Source: Oceanobacillus bengalensis
GTDB lineage: Bacteria > Bacillota > Bacilli > Bacillales > Amphibacillaceae
Length of the DNA stretch: 63,163 bases
Assembly: GCF_003628445.1 (NCBI RefSeq)
Contig: NZ_RBZO01000007.1
Coordinates: 76,534-139,696, forward strand
Reading direction: 5' to 3'
Every line of letters starts with the position of its first letter. The first letter of the stretch is position 1. The position numbers and the translations under genes were made by a program. The notes below the pieces were generated by a model, which worked only from the letters and a program-made list of their open reading frames with translations, did no database searches and had not been told where the DNA came from. This document shows, one piece after another, positions 18,405 through 27,334 of this stretch.

Positions 18405-20039
18405 ATGATTGTTTGTAGCATGCAAAAAGTAGCGCAAATGTATGGAGGAAACACGATATTTAGTGATCTCTCCATTGAAATGAAGCTAGGTGAGCGTATC
18501 GGCTTAATTGGAAGAAATGGTGAAGGAAAGACAACGTTATTACATCTTATTGCTAGGCAAGCAGAGCCCTCATCAGGAACGATTTCTTGGAAAAAAGGCT
18601 TAACGGTTGGGTTATTGCAACAAATGCCGGATGTTGAAGGTGATAAAAATGTGGAGAGTATCCTTTATGATGTATTTACTTCATTAAATGATTTACGAAT
18701 AAAGATGACGAATTTGGAACAAAAGATGTCTGTAGAAACCAATCCAGAAAAACTAACACGTTATGTAGAACGATATAGTGAATTACAAGAAACCTTCCAA
18801 GAAAAAGGCGGCTATGAAGTCGATGCCGGGGTAAGAAGGATAACGCATGGACTGCAAATAGCTGATCTTGTTGACAAAGAGTGGGCCCAGTTGTCAGGTG
18901 GTGAACGGACAAAGGTTGGCTTAGCTAGTCTGCTTTTAAAGGCGCCAGAGTTATTATTGTTGGATGAGCCAACAAATCATCTGGACTTCTTGGCTATTGA
19001 ATGGTTAACGGATTTTATTAAGCAGTATGAGGGCACGGTTATTATTGTGTCCCATGATCGCTACTTTTTAGATGAAACGGTGACATCGATTCTAGAATTA
19101 GACCAGGGTGAATTAATAAAATACCATACAAACTATTCGAATTACGTAAAACAGAGAGAAGAACGATTGTTGAATGAGTTCCAGCAATTCAGGGACCAAC
19201 AGAAGAAGATTAAGAAAATGAAGGAGACCATTAAGCGCTTAAAAGAATGGGCAAATCAAGCCAATCCACCAAATGCTAGTATGCATAGACGAGCGAAAAG
19301 TATGGAAAAGGCATTAGATAGAATCGAAGTAAAAAAACGTCCAATACTAGAACAGAAAAAGATGAACCTTGATTTTCATATGAATAAGCGAAGTGGAAAA
19401 GATGTCATTATAATGGAGGAAATCTGTAAGCAATTTGATGAGAAAAGGTTATTTGATAACTTGAACCTTCATGTTAGATTCCAGGAGCGTATTGCCGTTG
19501 TAGGTGTAAATGGAACTGGTAAATCAACAATACTGAAGATGATTTTAGGACATGAAGACCCCGATAAAGGTACCGTTAGACTGGGTAGTAATTTATCGGT
19601 TGGAGTGCTATCGCAACATATGTTGGAATTGGATAGTGAACAAACGGTTCTGGATGAATTCAGGGAGCATGTTCATGTTACGGAAGGTGAAGCACGAGGA
19701 ATCCTTGCTACATTTCTTTTTTATGGGAATACAGTATTTCAGAAAGTGAAAAGCCTAAGTGGTGGAGAAAAGATGCGTTTACGTTTAGCGGAACTGGTTT
19801 ATCAAGACCATAATTTATTAATTTTAGATGAACCTACCAACCATCTAGATATCGAGTCCAAAGAGGTATTAGAAGATGCCTTGGAGCAATTTGAAGGAAC
19901 AATCGTTGCTGTATCCCATGATCGGTATTTTCTAGATCGTATATTTCCTATAACATATTTATTGACTGAGCAACGATTAACAAAGTTTGAAGGGAATTTT
20001 ACATTTGCTAGGGCAAAATGGAAGGAAGGGGATTGCTAA
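18405..20039 (+). CDS. ABC-F family ATPase (ribosome-protection type)
   Basis: A 544-residue soluble protein with two ABC domains and no membrane segments: Walker A GRNGEGKTT and GVNGTGKST, signatures LSGGERTKVGLA and LSGGEKMRLRLA, Walker B LLLLDEPTNHLD and LLILDEPTNHLD. The inter-domain linker (about 235-320) is long and highly basic, the region that reaches the ribosomal P site in ABC-F proteins. Housekeeping (Ettan-like) and antibiotic-protection members look alike; overall length and the attenuator-like leader favour a resistance/protection role (ExpZ/VmlR-like). Which drug, if any, cannot be told. Confidence 0.88.
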   Translation: MIVCSMQKVAQMYGGNTIFSDLSIEMKLGERIGLIGRNGEGKTTLLHLIARQAEPSSGTISWKKGLTVGLLQQMPDVEGDKNVESILYDVFTSLNDLRIKMTNLEQKMSVETNPEKLTRYVERYSELQETFQEKGGYEVDAGVRRITHGLQIADLVDKEWAQLSGGERTKVGLASLLLKAPELLLLDEPTNHLDFLAIEWLTDFIKQYEGTVIIVSHDRYFLDETVTSILELDQGELIKYHTNYSNYVKQREERLLNEFQQFRDQQKKIKKMKETIKRLKEWANQANPPNASMHRRAKSMEKALDRIEVKKRPILEQKKMNLDFHMNKRSGKDVIIMEEICKQFDEKRLFDNLNLHVRFQERIAVVGVNGTGKSTILKMILGHEDPDKGTVRLGSNLSVGVLSQHMLELDSEQTVLDEFREHVHVTEGEARGILATFLFYGNTVFQKVKSLSGGEKMRLRLAELVYQDHNLLILDEPTNHLDIESKEVLEDALEQFEGTIVAVSHDRYFLDRIFPITYLLTEQRLTKFEGNFTFARAKWKEGDC

Positions 20040-20102
20040 AGTTTAATTCCAAGATTGACCTATGATAAACTCTAGGTATTACAGGCGAAAGGATGTAAGC
20101 AA

Positions 20103-20927
20103 ATGCAAAATATCATATTAAATAATGGTCTCAGCATGCCACAATTAGGGTTTGGTGTATGGAAAGTGCCCGACGATGAGGCAACACCAGCTGTTAAGAA
20201 GGCACTTGAAGTTGGGTATCGCTCTATCGATACAGCAATGATTTATGGTAATGAAGTTGGGGTAGGAAAAGCAATTGCAGATAGCGGTATTCCTCGCGAA
20301 GAACTTTTCATAACGACAAAGGTGTGGAATAGTGACCATGGTTATGACAATACATTAAAGGCATTTGATACAAGTCTTGAAAAACTAGGACTTGATTATG
20401 TTGATCTATATCTCATTCACTGGCCAGCGCCTAAATATGATCAATATGTGGAAACATACAAAGCGCTAGAGAAGCTCTATAAAGATGGACGAGTAAAGGC
20501 AATTGGTGTTTGTAATTTTGATACGGAACATCTTGAGCGTCTTCTAAATGAATGTGAAGTTGTCCCAGTCGTTAACCAGGTGGAATGTCATCCTTATCTG
20601 CAACAAAAGGAACTGAAGCATTTCTGTCTGGAACATAATATAATTGTTGAAGCTTACAGTCCATTAATGAATGGTAATGACGTATTACATGATGAAGTAA
20701 TTAAGGGAATCGCTGGAAAACATAAGAAGTCAGCAGCCCAAGTAATTCTCAGGTGGCACCTGCAATCTGGAGTAATAGTCATTCCGAAATCAGTAACACC
20801 ATCTAGAATGGAAGAGAATTTAAATGTATTTGATTTTGAATTAAGTAATGAGGAAATGGATAAAATTGCTGCATTAGATCGGAATATGAGAAATAATAGC
20901 TTGCCGAGTGAAATGAACAGAAGATAA
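20103..20927 (+). CDS. Aldo/keto reductase (YvgN/YtbE-like)
   Basis: A 274-residue NADPH-dependent aldo/keto reductase. The catalytic tetrad is complete: Asp43 and Tyr48 (SIDTAMIYGNE), Lys73 (TTKVW) and His106 (LIHWPAP). The C-terminal IPKSVTPSRMEEN segment binds the NADPH phosphate. Homologues detoxify methylglyoxal and other aldehydes; the physiological substrate here is unknown. It lies 63 nt after the ABC-F gene with its own GAAAGGATG site and terminator, so co-transcription is possible. Confidence 0.92.
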   Translation: MQNIILNNGLSMPQLGFGVWKVPDDEATPAVKKALEVGYRSIDTAMIYGNEVGVGKAIADSGIPREELFITTKVWNSDHGYDNTLKAFDTSLEKLGLDYVDLYLIHWPAPKYDQYVETYKALEKLYKDGRVKAIGVCNFDTEHLERLLNECEVVPVVNQVECHPYLQQKELKHFCLEHNIIVEAYSPLMNGNDVLHDEVIKGIAGKHKKSAAQVILRWHLQSGVIVIPKSVTPSRMEENLNVFDFELSNEEMDKIAALDRNMRNNSLPSEMNRR

Positions 20928-20930
20928 ATT

Positions 20931-20974
20931 AAAAGGAAATCAGACGTTCAATGTATGGCTGGTTTCCTTTTTTT
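20931..20974 (+). terminator. Intrinsic terminator
   Basis: AAAGGAAA pairs with TTTCCTTT with an imperfect upper stem, followed by seven T, just after the aldo/keto reductase gene. Confidence 0.75.
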
Positions 20975-21054
20975 AATAAAATAGTGGCATTTTTATAGAA
21001 AATTGAGTAAACTATTGCTAATAAGTTCTTCTATTTTGAAAGGAGTGATGTTTT

Positions 21055-21135
21055 ATGACTGTAAACATTAATCAAAATATAAAAATCAAAACAACATTAC
21101 AAACATCGAAATGGAGGAACAGTCGGTATAATTGA
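21055..21135 (+). CDS. 26-residue small ORF upstream of rsgA (uncertain)
   Basis: An ATG follows a good GAAAGGAGTGATG site, and the 26-codon frame, rich in Asn, Lys and Thr (MTVNINQNIKIKTT), ends at TGA 33 nt before the preferred rsgA start. It could be a leader peptide that couples translation to rsgA, or a chance frame in front of a promoterless stretch. No homologue is known to me. Confidence 0.35.
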   Translation: MTVNINQNIKIKTTLQTSKWRNSRYN

Positions 21136-21167
21136 CTTTTCCTCCAATTAATAGGAGGAAATTTAAT

Positions 21168-22226
21168 TTGAATAAGCTTCGAAAATTAGGTTGGAGCAGT
21201 ACTAATGAAGACCAGGATACACAACTGATGGCGCGTGTGACGACTGTACAGAAAAATAGCTACCGCATATCTGATGGTGAGATGGAATTTCTTGCGCATG
21301 TGAGTGGGAAGTTCTTAAATGATGCAGGTTCATCACTTGATTTTCCCGCGATAGGTGACTGGGTGGAAGTGAAGAAATTAAGGGATGAAGGGAAGGCTGT
21401 TATAAATCGTGTCCTTCCACGTAAAAGTAGGTTTATTCGTCAAGCAGCTGGAGAAGTTACAGAAGCACAAATTGTCGCCGCAAATATAGACACGGTGTTA
21501 ATTGTAAATTCACTAAATCATGATTTGAACGTACGTAGAATAGAACGGTATATTTTATCTACGTATGAAAGTGGAGCAATGCCAGTTGTTGTATTAACGA
21601 AAAAGGATGAATGCACGCAAAGAGAAGTGGATCAAGCAATTTCCCAAGTGGAAGAGGTTGCGATTGGTGTACCGATTATTGCGATTAGTAGTGTAAGTGG
21701 AGAAGGCATGGTTGATTTGCTCGAACATTTGCCAATTGGACGAACAGCCGCGCTGTTAGGTTCATCAGGTGTTGGAAAGTCTACGCTCGTAAATACACTC
21801 CTTAGTAGTGAAGTTCAGGAAACAAAAGGTATTAGAGAGTCTGATAGTAGAGGTCGTCATACCACTACCCACCGTGAAATGTTTATGCTTCCTAATGGGG
21901 CATTAATTATTGATACACCTGGAATGAGAGAACTGCAATTATGGCAAGGTGAATCAGCGATAGATACTACTTTTCAGGATGTCGAACAATTCACTGACAA
22001 GTGTAGGTTTACTGACTGTAAGCATGAAACCGAACCAGGCTGTGGTGTGAAGGCAGCTATAGGAAATGGTGAGCTCACCAAGGATAGATTTCAAAGTTAT
22101 GTAAAGCTTCAAAGGGAATTAGCGTACGAGAAACGGAAACAAGATCAAAAAGCGAAGTTAAATGAAAAGAATCGGTGGAAACAGGTTAGTAAAGATTTGA
22201 GAAGTAAGTATAAATACAATAGGTAA
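21168..22226 (+). CDS. rsgA: RsgA-family circularly permuted GTPase (long paralogue)
   Basis: A late-stage 30S ribosome-assembly GTPase: OB-fold (about 25-100), circularly permuted GTPase (about 105-265: G4 LTKKDE, G1 GSSGVGKST, G3 DTPGMRE) and a zinc knuckle (CRFTDCKHETEPGC). TTG at 21168 is chosen as the start because AGGAGGAA lies 8 nt upstream, giving 352 residues beginning MNKLRKLGWSS. The usual B. subtilis RsgA (YloQ) is ~298 residues and lies in the prkC cluster; this longer form with a LGW start resembles the second copy found in some Firmicutes. Possible paralogue with a specialised role. Confidence 0.9.
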   Translation: MNKLRKLGWSSTNEDQDTQLMARVTTVQKNSYRISDGEMEFLAHVSGKFLNDAGSSLDFPAIGDWVEVKKLRDEGKAVINRVLPRKSRFIRQAAGEVTEAQIVAANIDTVLIVNSLNHDLNVRRIERYILSTYESGAMPVVVLTKKDECTQREVDQAISQVEEVAIGVPIIAISSVSGEGMVDLLEHLPIGRTAALLGSSGVGKSTLVNTLLSSEVQETKGIRESDSRGRHTTTHREMFMLPNGALIIDTPGMRELQLWQGESAIDTTFQDVEQFTDKCRFTDCKHETEPGCGVKAAIGNGELTKDRFQSYVKLQRELAYEKRKQDQKAKLNEKNRWKQVSKDLRSKYKYNR

Positions 22227-22251
22227 TCGAAGCCTTGGTAGTAAGAAGCGT

Positions 22252-22288
22252 CCTCAAAAGTTGAGAGAGTAAACTTTTGAGGGCTTTT
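22252..22288 (+). terminator. Intrinsic terminator
   Basis: An 11-bp perfect stem (CCTCAAAAGTT with its complement, 9-nt loop) followed by GCTTTTTAT ends the rsgA transcript. Confidence 0.85.
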
Positions 22289-22341
22289 TATAGAGAGAAT
22301 ACGGTGGATATCCCGAGAAAAAGCACCCCCTACATCGGGCA

Positions 22342-22890
22342 TTAGCCCATACCACCAAATACGCGCTTCACAGCCTCTTCAAATTCCTTGAAGTATCCAG
22401 GAATCTCATCATCTTTCAAACCAGTGTACATATTTTTGGCGATTGACTCGTTATACCATTTCTGTTTATCTGGCCCTGCATTAAACTTCCTCCAAATAGT
22501 ATCACCTTGTTCTAGAAGGTCCTTTTCTAATCCAAGTAGATTATCAAGCTTGTCGGCGACGATTAAATATTTTATTTCTTTATCAGCAGATTTAATTGTA
22601 TCAATGGTAAGTTGCTTTCGTTCTTTCCATGATTTGGTTTTGTCTTCCGTATGAGCCGCAACCAACGTAGCAACAGCAGGACCGAATTCTCTATCGATAT
22701 CATCAATGTTAAAAGGCGTATCTTCAACAACATCATGTAAGTATGCTGCACATACTAGTTCATCACTGAAATTACAATCCTTTAATCTCTGTGCAACTCG
22801 AATGGGGTGTGTGATATAAGCATCATTTGAATTCTTTCTTGTTTGCCCCATATGTGCATTGGTTGCAAATGCTTTTGCTTTTTCAATCAT
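22342..22890 (-). CDS. HD-domain phosphohydrolase (SpoT-hydrolase/MESH1-like)
   Basis: A 182-residue protein made of one HD domain: ITHPIRVAQ supplies the first His, YLHDVVEDTPF the HD pair and the ED motif, and KYLIVADKLDNL the final Asp. This layout matches the (p)ppGpp hydrolase domain of RelA/SpoT and the small MESH1-type hydrolases. No synthetase, TGS or ACT domain is present. Whether it acts on (p)ppGpp or another nucleotide is not shown. Monocistronic. Confidence 0.82.
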   Translation of the reverse strand: MIEKAKAFATNAHMGQTRKNSNDAYITHPIRVAQRLKDCNFSDELVCAAYLHDVVEDTPFNIDDIDREFGPAVATLVAAHTEDKTKSWKERKQLTIDTIKSADKEIKYLIVADKLDNLLGLEKDLLEQGDTIWRKFNAGPDKQKWYNESIAKNMYTGLKDDEIPGYFKEFEEAVKRVFGGMG

Positions 22891-23041
22891 TTCCTTACCT
22901 CCCGCCTTGTTTTACTAAACATACCATACATTCAGTCACTTGAAAAAGCCGCCTATCTTACATTCACTTCACTTCCATTTAGAAGGTGAAAAGGGTAAAC
23001 TTAAAGGTAATAATAAATTAAAACTTGGAGGTACCTCAAGG

Positions 23042-24097
23042 ATGGAAAAAGGCATCAATCAGCGTAAAACAGAACATATACGTCTATGTCTAACAGGCAA
23101 TGTAGAGGGTGTAAATAAATCTACTGGTCTGGAAGGTATTCATTTTATACATAATGCTCTACCGGAGATTAGCTTTGATGATATTAATATCAATACCAAC
23201 TTTTTGGACAAGACGTTAAAGGCACCGTTTTTAGTAAGTTCAATGACAGGTGGTTCGGATTTAGCGATAACTATTAATCAAAATTTAGCTATTGCTGCAG
23301 AAGAGAAAGGCTGGGCACTTGCAATTGGTTCAACACGAGCGTTTCTTGAAAGTGACAAGTATGAGGATTCATTCTTGCTTCGTAAACATGCACCGAATAC
23401 ACCACTAACGGTTAACCTTGGTGCAGTTCAACTAAATTATGGTTATGGTCCAGAAGAATGTCAGCGTATTATTGATAAGACGAACGCGGATTCAATTGTC
23501 CTACATCTAAACAGTTTGCAGGAAGCTGTTCAAGATGGGGGAGATTTAAACTTTGAAAATCTGTTACCAAAGATAGAAAAAATCTGTAAAACATTAGAAG
23601 TACCTGTCGGAGCAAAAGAAGTAGGTTTTGGAATTGATGGTACCGTTGCTGAAAAACTTTACAATGCTGGAATAGCATATATTGATGTGGCTGGTGCTGG
23701 TGGTACATCATGGAGCCAGGTTGAAAAGTTACGTTCGAGAGACCCACTTAGAAAAGCTGCTGCAGAGGCATTTAATAATTGGGGAATACCAACAAAAGAC
23801 TGTTTGGTATCTGTTAGAAGTCATCTTCCTGAAGTACCTTTAGTTGCAAGTGGAGGTATGAAGACAGGGGTTGATGCTGCTAAGGCAATTACGTTAGGAG
23901 CGGATATGGTTGGTTTTGCACGGCACTTACTAAAAGCAGCAACGGAATCACCAGAAGCAGTAATCCAAACAATGGAGCAACTTGAACTTGAATTAAGAAT
24001 GACAATGTTTGGTATTGGTGCTAAGACAATTGAAGAATTAAAAAATACAAAACGCGTTAGCATTATGGGAACGTCTTTATTAGAGGAAAACAGTTAA
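23042..24097 (+). CDS. fni: Type 2 isopentenyl-diphosphate isomerase
   Basis: FMN- and NADPH-dependent isomerase interconverting IPP and DMAPP. The 351-residue protein shows the N-terminal RKTEHIRLCL, the FMN site SSMTGG, the QxNxGAVQLNYG segment, HLNSLQEAVQ (catalytic Gln region), VGAKEVGFGI and the phosphate loop ASGGMKTG with IDVAGAGGTSW. The start is ATG 23042, 9 nt after GGAGGT; a longer upstream frame has no homology to the family. Located by itself. Confidence 0.95.
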   Translation: MEKGINQRKTEHIRLCLTGNVEGVNKSTGLEGIHFIHNALPEISFDDININTNFLDKTLKAPFLVSSMTGGSDLAITINQNLAIAAEEKGWALAIGSTRAFLESDKYEDSFLLRKHAPNTPLTVNLGAVQLNYGYGPEECQRIIDKTNADSIVLHLNSLQEAVQDGGDLNFENLLPKIEKICKTLEVPVGAKEVGFGIDGTVAEKLYNAGIAYIDVAGAGGTSWSQVEKLRSRDPLRKAAAEAFNNWGIPTKDCLVSVRSHLPEVPLVASGGMKTGVDAAKAITLGADMVGFARHLLKAATESPEAVIQTMEQLELELRMTMFGIGAKTIEELKNTKRVSIMGTSLLEENS

Positions 24098-24115
24098 CAT
24101 TGGTTAGCTGTTTTC
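24086..24115 (+). terminator. Intrinsic terminator of fni
   Basis: GAAAACAG pairs with CTGTTTTC, with an inner TTAAC/GTTAG extension. The hairpin begins inside the last codons of fni and includes its stop. Confidence 0.65.
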
Positions 24116-24352
24116 TTATTGGCGGGTATTCGCTGATAAATGCAGAACCTGCGTAAAAATGATTTGCCGCTCACTGTCCCCATAAATCAACATTACCCGC
24201 CCATATAATACTAGCATTGCCTGGTATTCCATTTATTTACATGTAGCATATCTTGTTATTCGCACAAACTACATGACATACATTCTAAGCACATCATTTT
24301 TCGTTAAAAAACTGCTATGCTACAATAATCTCAAGTAAAGGTGGTGTTTATA

Positions 24353-25072
24353 ATGAAAATTGAAGTTTGGTCAGATTTTGTTTGTCCATTTTGTTATATT
24401 GGTAAAAGAAGATTGGAACATGCCATGGAAAAGTTTGCACATCGTGACAAAGTAACCGTGGAATATAAGAGTTATCAACTAGATCCGACAGCGAAACATA
24501 TACCAGGTAAGGACTATTATGAAACATTCTCTGAATTAAAAGGAATACCGCTTGAACAGGTGAAAGTCATGAATCAGCAAGTAGCTGAGCAAGCAACAAC
24601 GGTAGGATTAACCTATCATTTTGATACGGCGAAGTATGCAAATACATTTGATGCACATCGAGTTGCGAAATTCGCAGAAACAAAAGGTAAAGGAAAAGAA
24701 ATCACGGAAAGATTCCTACATGCATATTTCACTGAATCAAAACTTATGAGTGACCACCAGACATTGGTTGAACTTGCTGGTGAAGTTGGTTTGAACAAAG
24801 AAGATGTTAAGCATGTACTAGATGCTAATTTACACGCAAAGAATGTTCGAGAAGACATTAATGAAGCACGTCAAATTGGGGTCCAAGGTGTTCCGTTCTT
24901 TGTATTTAATGAGAAATATGCAGTATCAGGTGCACAACCAGAAGAAGTATTTAGCGAAGTACTTGAAAAAGTCTGGGAGGAAGAAGCTAAGAAACCGGTT
25001 CTTCAATCCTTAAATCCTAATAAACAAGGGACATCGTATTGCACGGATGATGGATGCGAAATAAAAGAATAA
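24353..25072 (+). CDS. DsbA-family (FrnE-like) thiol oxidoreductase
   Basis: A 239-residue thioredoxin-fold protein with a CPFC active site (SDFVCPFCYIGKRRLE), a helical insertion and a cis-proline motif GVQGVPFFVF. FrnE-like proteins are cytoplasmic, often linked to oxidative stress tolerance, and no signal peptide is present here. A second Cys pair at the C-terminus (SYCTDDGCEIKE) is typical of FrnE. ATG 24353 follows AAAGGTGGTG; GTG starts 12 nt earlier overlap that site. Confidence 0.9.
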   Translation: MKIEVWSDFVCPFCYIGKRRLEHAMEKFAHRDKVTVEYKSYQLDPTAKHIPGKDYYETFSELKGIPLEQVKVMNQQVAEQATTVGLTYHFDTAKYANTFDAHRVAKFAETKGKGKEITERFLHAYFTESKLMSDHQTLVELAGEVGLNKEDVKHVLDANLHAKNVREDINEARQIGVQGVPFFVFNEKYAVSGAQPEEVFSEVLEKVWEEEAKKPVLQSLNPNKQGTSYCTDDGCEIKE

Positions 25073-25078
25073 ATAGGG

Positions 25079-25123
25079 AAACTAACCATTTTACAAGTAG
25101 TGATAAAATGGTTAGTTTTTTAT
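25079..25123 (+). terminator. Intrinsic terminator
   Basis: A 15-bp perfect stem (AAACTAACCATTTTA with its complement, 10-nt loop) and a T run, 6 nt after the FrnE-like gene. Confidence 0.9.
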
Positions 25124-25199
25124 TTTCAGCGATCAAAAGCGAACGCCAAATTTTCTAATAAAAAAAACAATTAATGTAACCTATATAGGCTTGTTTTTA

Positions 25200-25227
25200 T
25201 TGACGCACTCTATAATTCTGTTATACT
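25200..25227 (+). promoter_or_regulatory. Predicted promoter of the siderophore permease operon
   Basis: TTGACG (25200-25205) and TATACT (25222-25227) with a 16-bp spacer, followed immediately by Fur boxes. An alternative -10, TATAAT at 25228-25233, is off by spacing. Confidence 0.55.
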
Positions 25228-25244
25228 TATAATTGATAGCTAAT

Positions 25245-25298
25245 TGATAATGAATATCATTCTTATTTAGATTGATTAAAAGGTGATAATCATTCTTA
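25245..25298. promoter_or_regulatory. Two Fur boxes before the siderophore permease genes
   Basis: TGATAATGAATATCA (25245-25259) matches the Fur consensus at 13 of 14 defined positions, and TGATAATCATTCTTA (25284-25298) at 12 of 14. They lie just downstream of the predicted transcription start, as expected for repression when iron is sufficient. Confidence 0.8.
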
Positions 25299-25434
25299 AT
25301 TACATTATATTTAAAAGGTTTCAAAAACAGTTATAATGAAATATTTAATTTACAAAAAGAGCAATTATGAGTTGACTCAGCATGATAATATTTTCAATTA
25401 TTATCTGAGAATAAACAAGTTATGGGGATTACAA

Positions 25435-26391
25435 ATGAGATTATGGATGTTAATAATTGCAACTATCGTCCTGTCATTTATATCGCTATTTATAGGCGCA
25501 ATTGATATCAGTTTAGGGGATTTACTAGATTTAGATTCTGATAAGACACAAATCTTCTTAATCAGTCGACTGCCTCGTTTATTGGCGATTATATTGGCGG
25601 GGGCTGGGATGAGTATTGCAGGTTTAATTATGCAAAGTTTAAGTCGAAATAAATTTGTATCCCCAACAACGGCTGGAACATTAGATGCAGCTAAATTAGG
25701 GATTATGATTTCAATGCTGTTTTTTACGAATGTAACCTATACGCAGCAAATTATTTTCAGCTTTGCATTTGCTTTAGTAGGAACATTAGTTTTCATGCAA
25801 ATTTTGGACCGTATTAAATTTAAGGATGCCATTTTCGTTCCATTAATAGGAATTATGTATGGGAACATTTTGTCATCGATTACAACATTTTTTGGTTACG
25901 AAGCAGACATTCTCCAAAATATTTCATCTTGGTTAATGGGAAGCTTTACATTAATTATCGCAGGTCGCTATGAGCTGCTTTATGTAAGTATTCCAGCCAT
26001 TATATTAGCTTATCTTTATGCGAACAAGTTTACGGTTGCTGGGATGGGTGAAGATTTTGCAAAAAACTTAGGTTTAAGCTATAAGTTTGTGCTTAATATC
26101 GGTCTTGTTCTAGTCGCAATCATTTCAACATCTGTCGTACTAACTGTTGGTGTTATACCGTTTTTAGGTCTTATCGTACCGAACATTGTATCGCTTTATT
26201 TGGGTGATAATTTACGTAAAATAATACCTCATACAATGGTACTTGGATCTATGTTCTTGTTAATATGTGACATCATCGGTCGTGTCATCGTCCATCCGTA
26301 TGAGATACCAGTAAACGTAACAGTGGCAGTAATCGGTAGTGCAATCTTCTTAATCATGCTATTTAGGGGGAGAGCATATGCAAAAAAATAG
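25435..26391 (+). CDS. yclN: Iron-siderophore ABC permease (YclN-like)
   Basis: A 318-residue FecCD-family permease with about nine to ten hydrophobic segments and the family signatures SRLPRLLAIILAGAGMS, GLIMQSLSRNKFVSPTTAG and GVIPFLGLIVPNI. I prefer ATG 25435 after GGGGATT because the protein then starts at its first membrane helix; an ATG at 25336 would add a polar 33-residue tail not expected for the family. It overlaps the next permease gene by 14 nt. In B. subtilis YclNOPQ imports petrobactin; the ligand here is inferred from overall similarity only. Confidence 0.88.
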   Translation: MRLWMLIIATIVLSFISLFIGAIDISLGDLLDLDSDKTQIFLISRLPRLLAIILAGAGMSIAGLIMQSLSRNKFVSPTTAGTLDAAKLGIMISMLFFTNVTYTQQIIFSFAFALVGTLVFMQILDRIKFKDAIFVPLIGIMYGNILSSITTFFGYEADILQNISSWLMGSFTLIIAGRYELLYVSIPAIILAYLYANKFTVAGMGEDFAKNLGLSYKFVLNIGLVLVAIISTSVVLTVGVIPFLGLIVPNIVSLYLGDNLRKIIPHTMVLGSMFLLICDIIGRVIVHPYEIPVNVTVAVIGSAIFLIMLFRGRAYAKK

Positions 26392-27334
26392 TACAAAATT
26401 AATTTTTTTAGCAGTTTTAGCGATTATTGGTATCTTGCTTTACGCATTTTATGATATAAAAGGTGGATTTGATTACGCATTTCCAAGACGTATGGTACGT
26501 ATAGGAGCAATGGTTGTAACAGGGATTGCGATTTCCTATTCGACAGTTGTGTTCCAGACAATTACACAAAACCGTATTTTAACCCCATCCGTTATGGGAC
26601 TTGATTCGATGTATGAGGTAGTTCAAACACTGATTTACTTCTTTGCGGGTTCTATGTCAATTTGGGTGTTAAATCATTATTTAAACTTCGGAGCAGCGGT
26701 AATCGCAATGGTTTTATTTGCACTTATTTTATATCGTTTTCTATTCCGAACAAATAAGCATCCGATTTATTTGCTATTATTAATCGGTATGATTATAGGA
26801 ACACTTCTAGGTAGTCTTGTAACGTTCCTACAAGTCTTAATTGACCCAGTAGAATATTTAAGCTTACAAACGCGCCTTTTTGCAAGTTTTACAAACGTAA
26901 AATCAGAGCTTTTATATATTTCTATCGGTATATTATTCATCGCATTTATTTACGGGTATCGTATTATGGGCAAATTAGATGTTATGTCACTTGGCCGAGA
27001 AAACGCAATGAACCTCGGTATCAACTATGACCGAATGGTAATGAATATTTTAATCTTATCATCGGTATTAATTGCTACATCCACTGCACTAATTGGTCCA
27101 ATTACTTTCTTGGGACTAATCGTAGCAAACTTGGCATATCAATTCTTATCAACGTATAAGCACTCTATTTTAATTTTAGGGGCAAGTTTAATTAGTATTA
27201 TTGCTTTAGTTGGTGGACAGTTTTTCGTTGAACATATTCTTGAATTACGTACGACGTTAAGTGTTATCATCAACTTTATTGGTGGAATTTACTTCATATA
27301 CTTATTACTAAAAGAAAGTAGGTCTACAAGATGA
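26378..27334 (+). CDS. yclO: Iron-siderophore ABC permease (YclO-like)
   Basis: The second, 318-residue FecCD-type permease, forming a heterodimer with the preceding one. It has multiple hydrophobic segments, FPRRMVRIGAMVVTGIAIS near the N-terminus, VMGLDSMYE in place of the usual GxNxGA motif and a GPITFLGLIVANL coupling region. The ATG follows GGGGGAG inside the upstream gene, and its stop overlaps the ATPase start by 4 nt. All four importer parts are adjacent. Confidence 0.88.
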   Translation: MQKNSTKLIFLAVLAIIGILLYAFYDIKGGFDYAFPRRMVRIGAMVVTGIAISYSTVVFQTITQNRILTPSVMGLDSMYEVVQTLIYFFAGSMSIWVLNHYLNFGAAVIAMVLFALILYRFLFRTNKHPIYLLLLIGMIIGTLLGSLVTFLQVLIDPVEYLSLQTRLFASFTNVKSELLYISIGILFIAFIYGYRIMGKLDVMSLGRENAMNLGINYDRMVMNILILSSVLIATSTALIGPITFLGLIVANLAYQFLSTYKHSILILGASLISIIALVGGQFFVEHILELRTTLSVIINFIGGIYFIYLLLKESRSTR

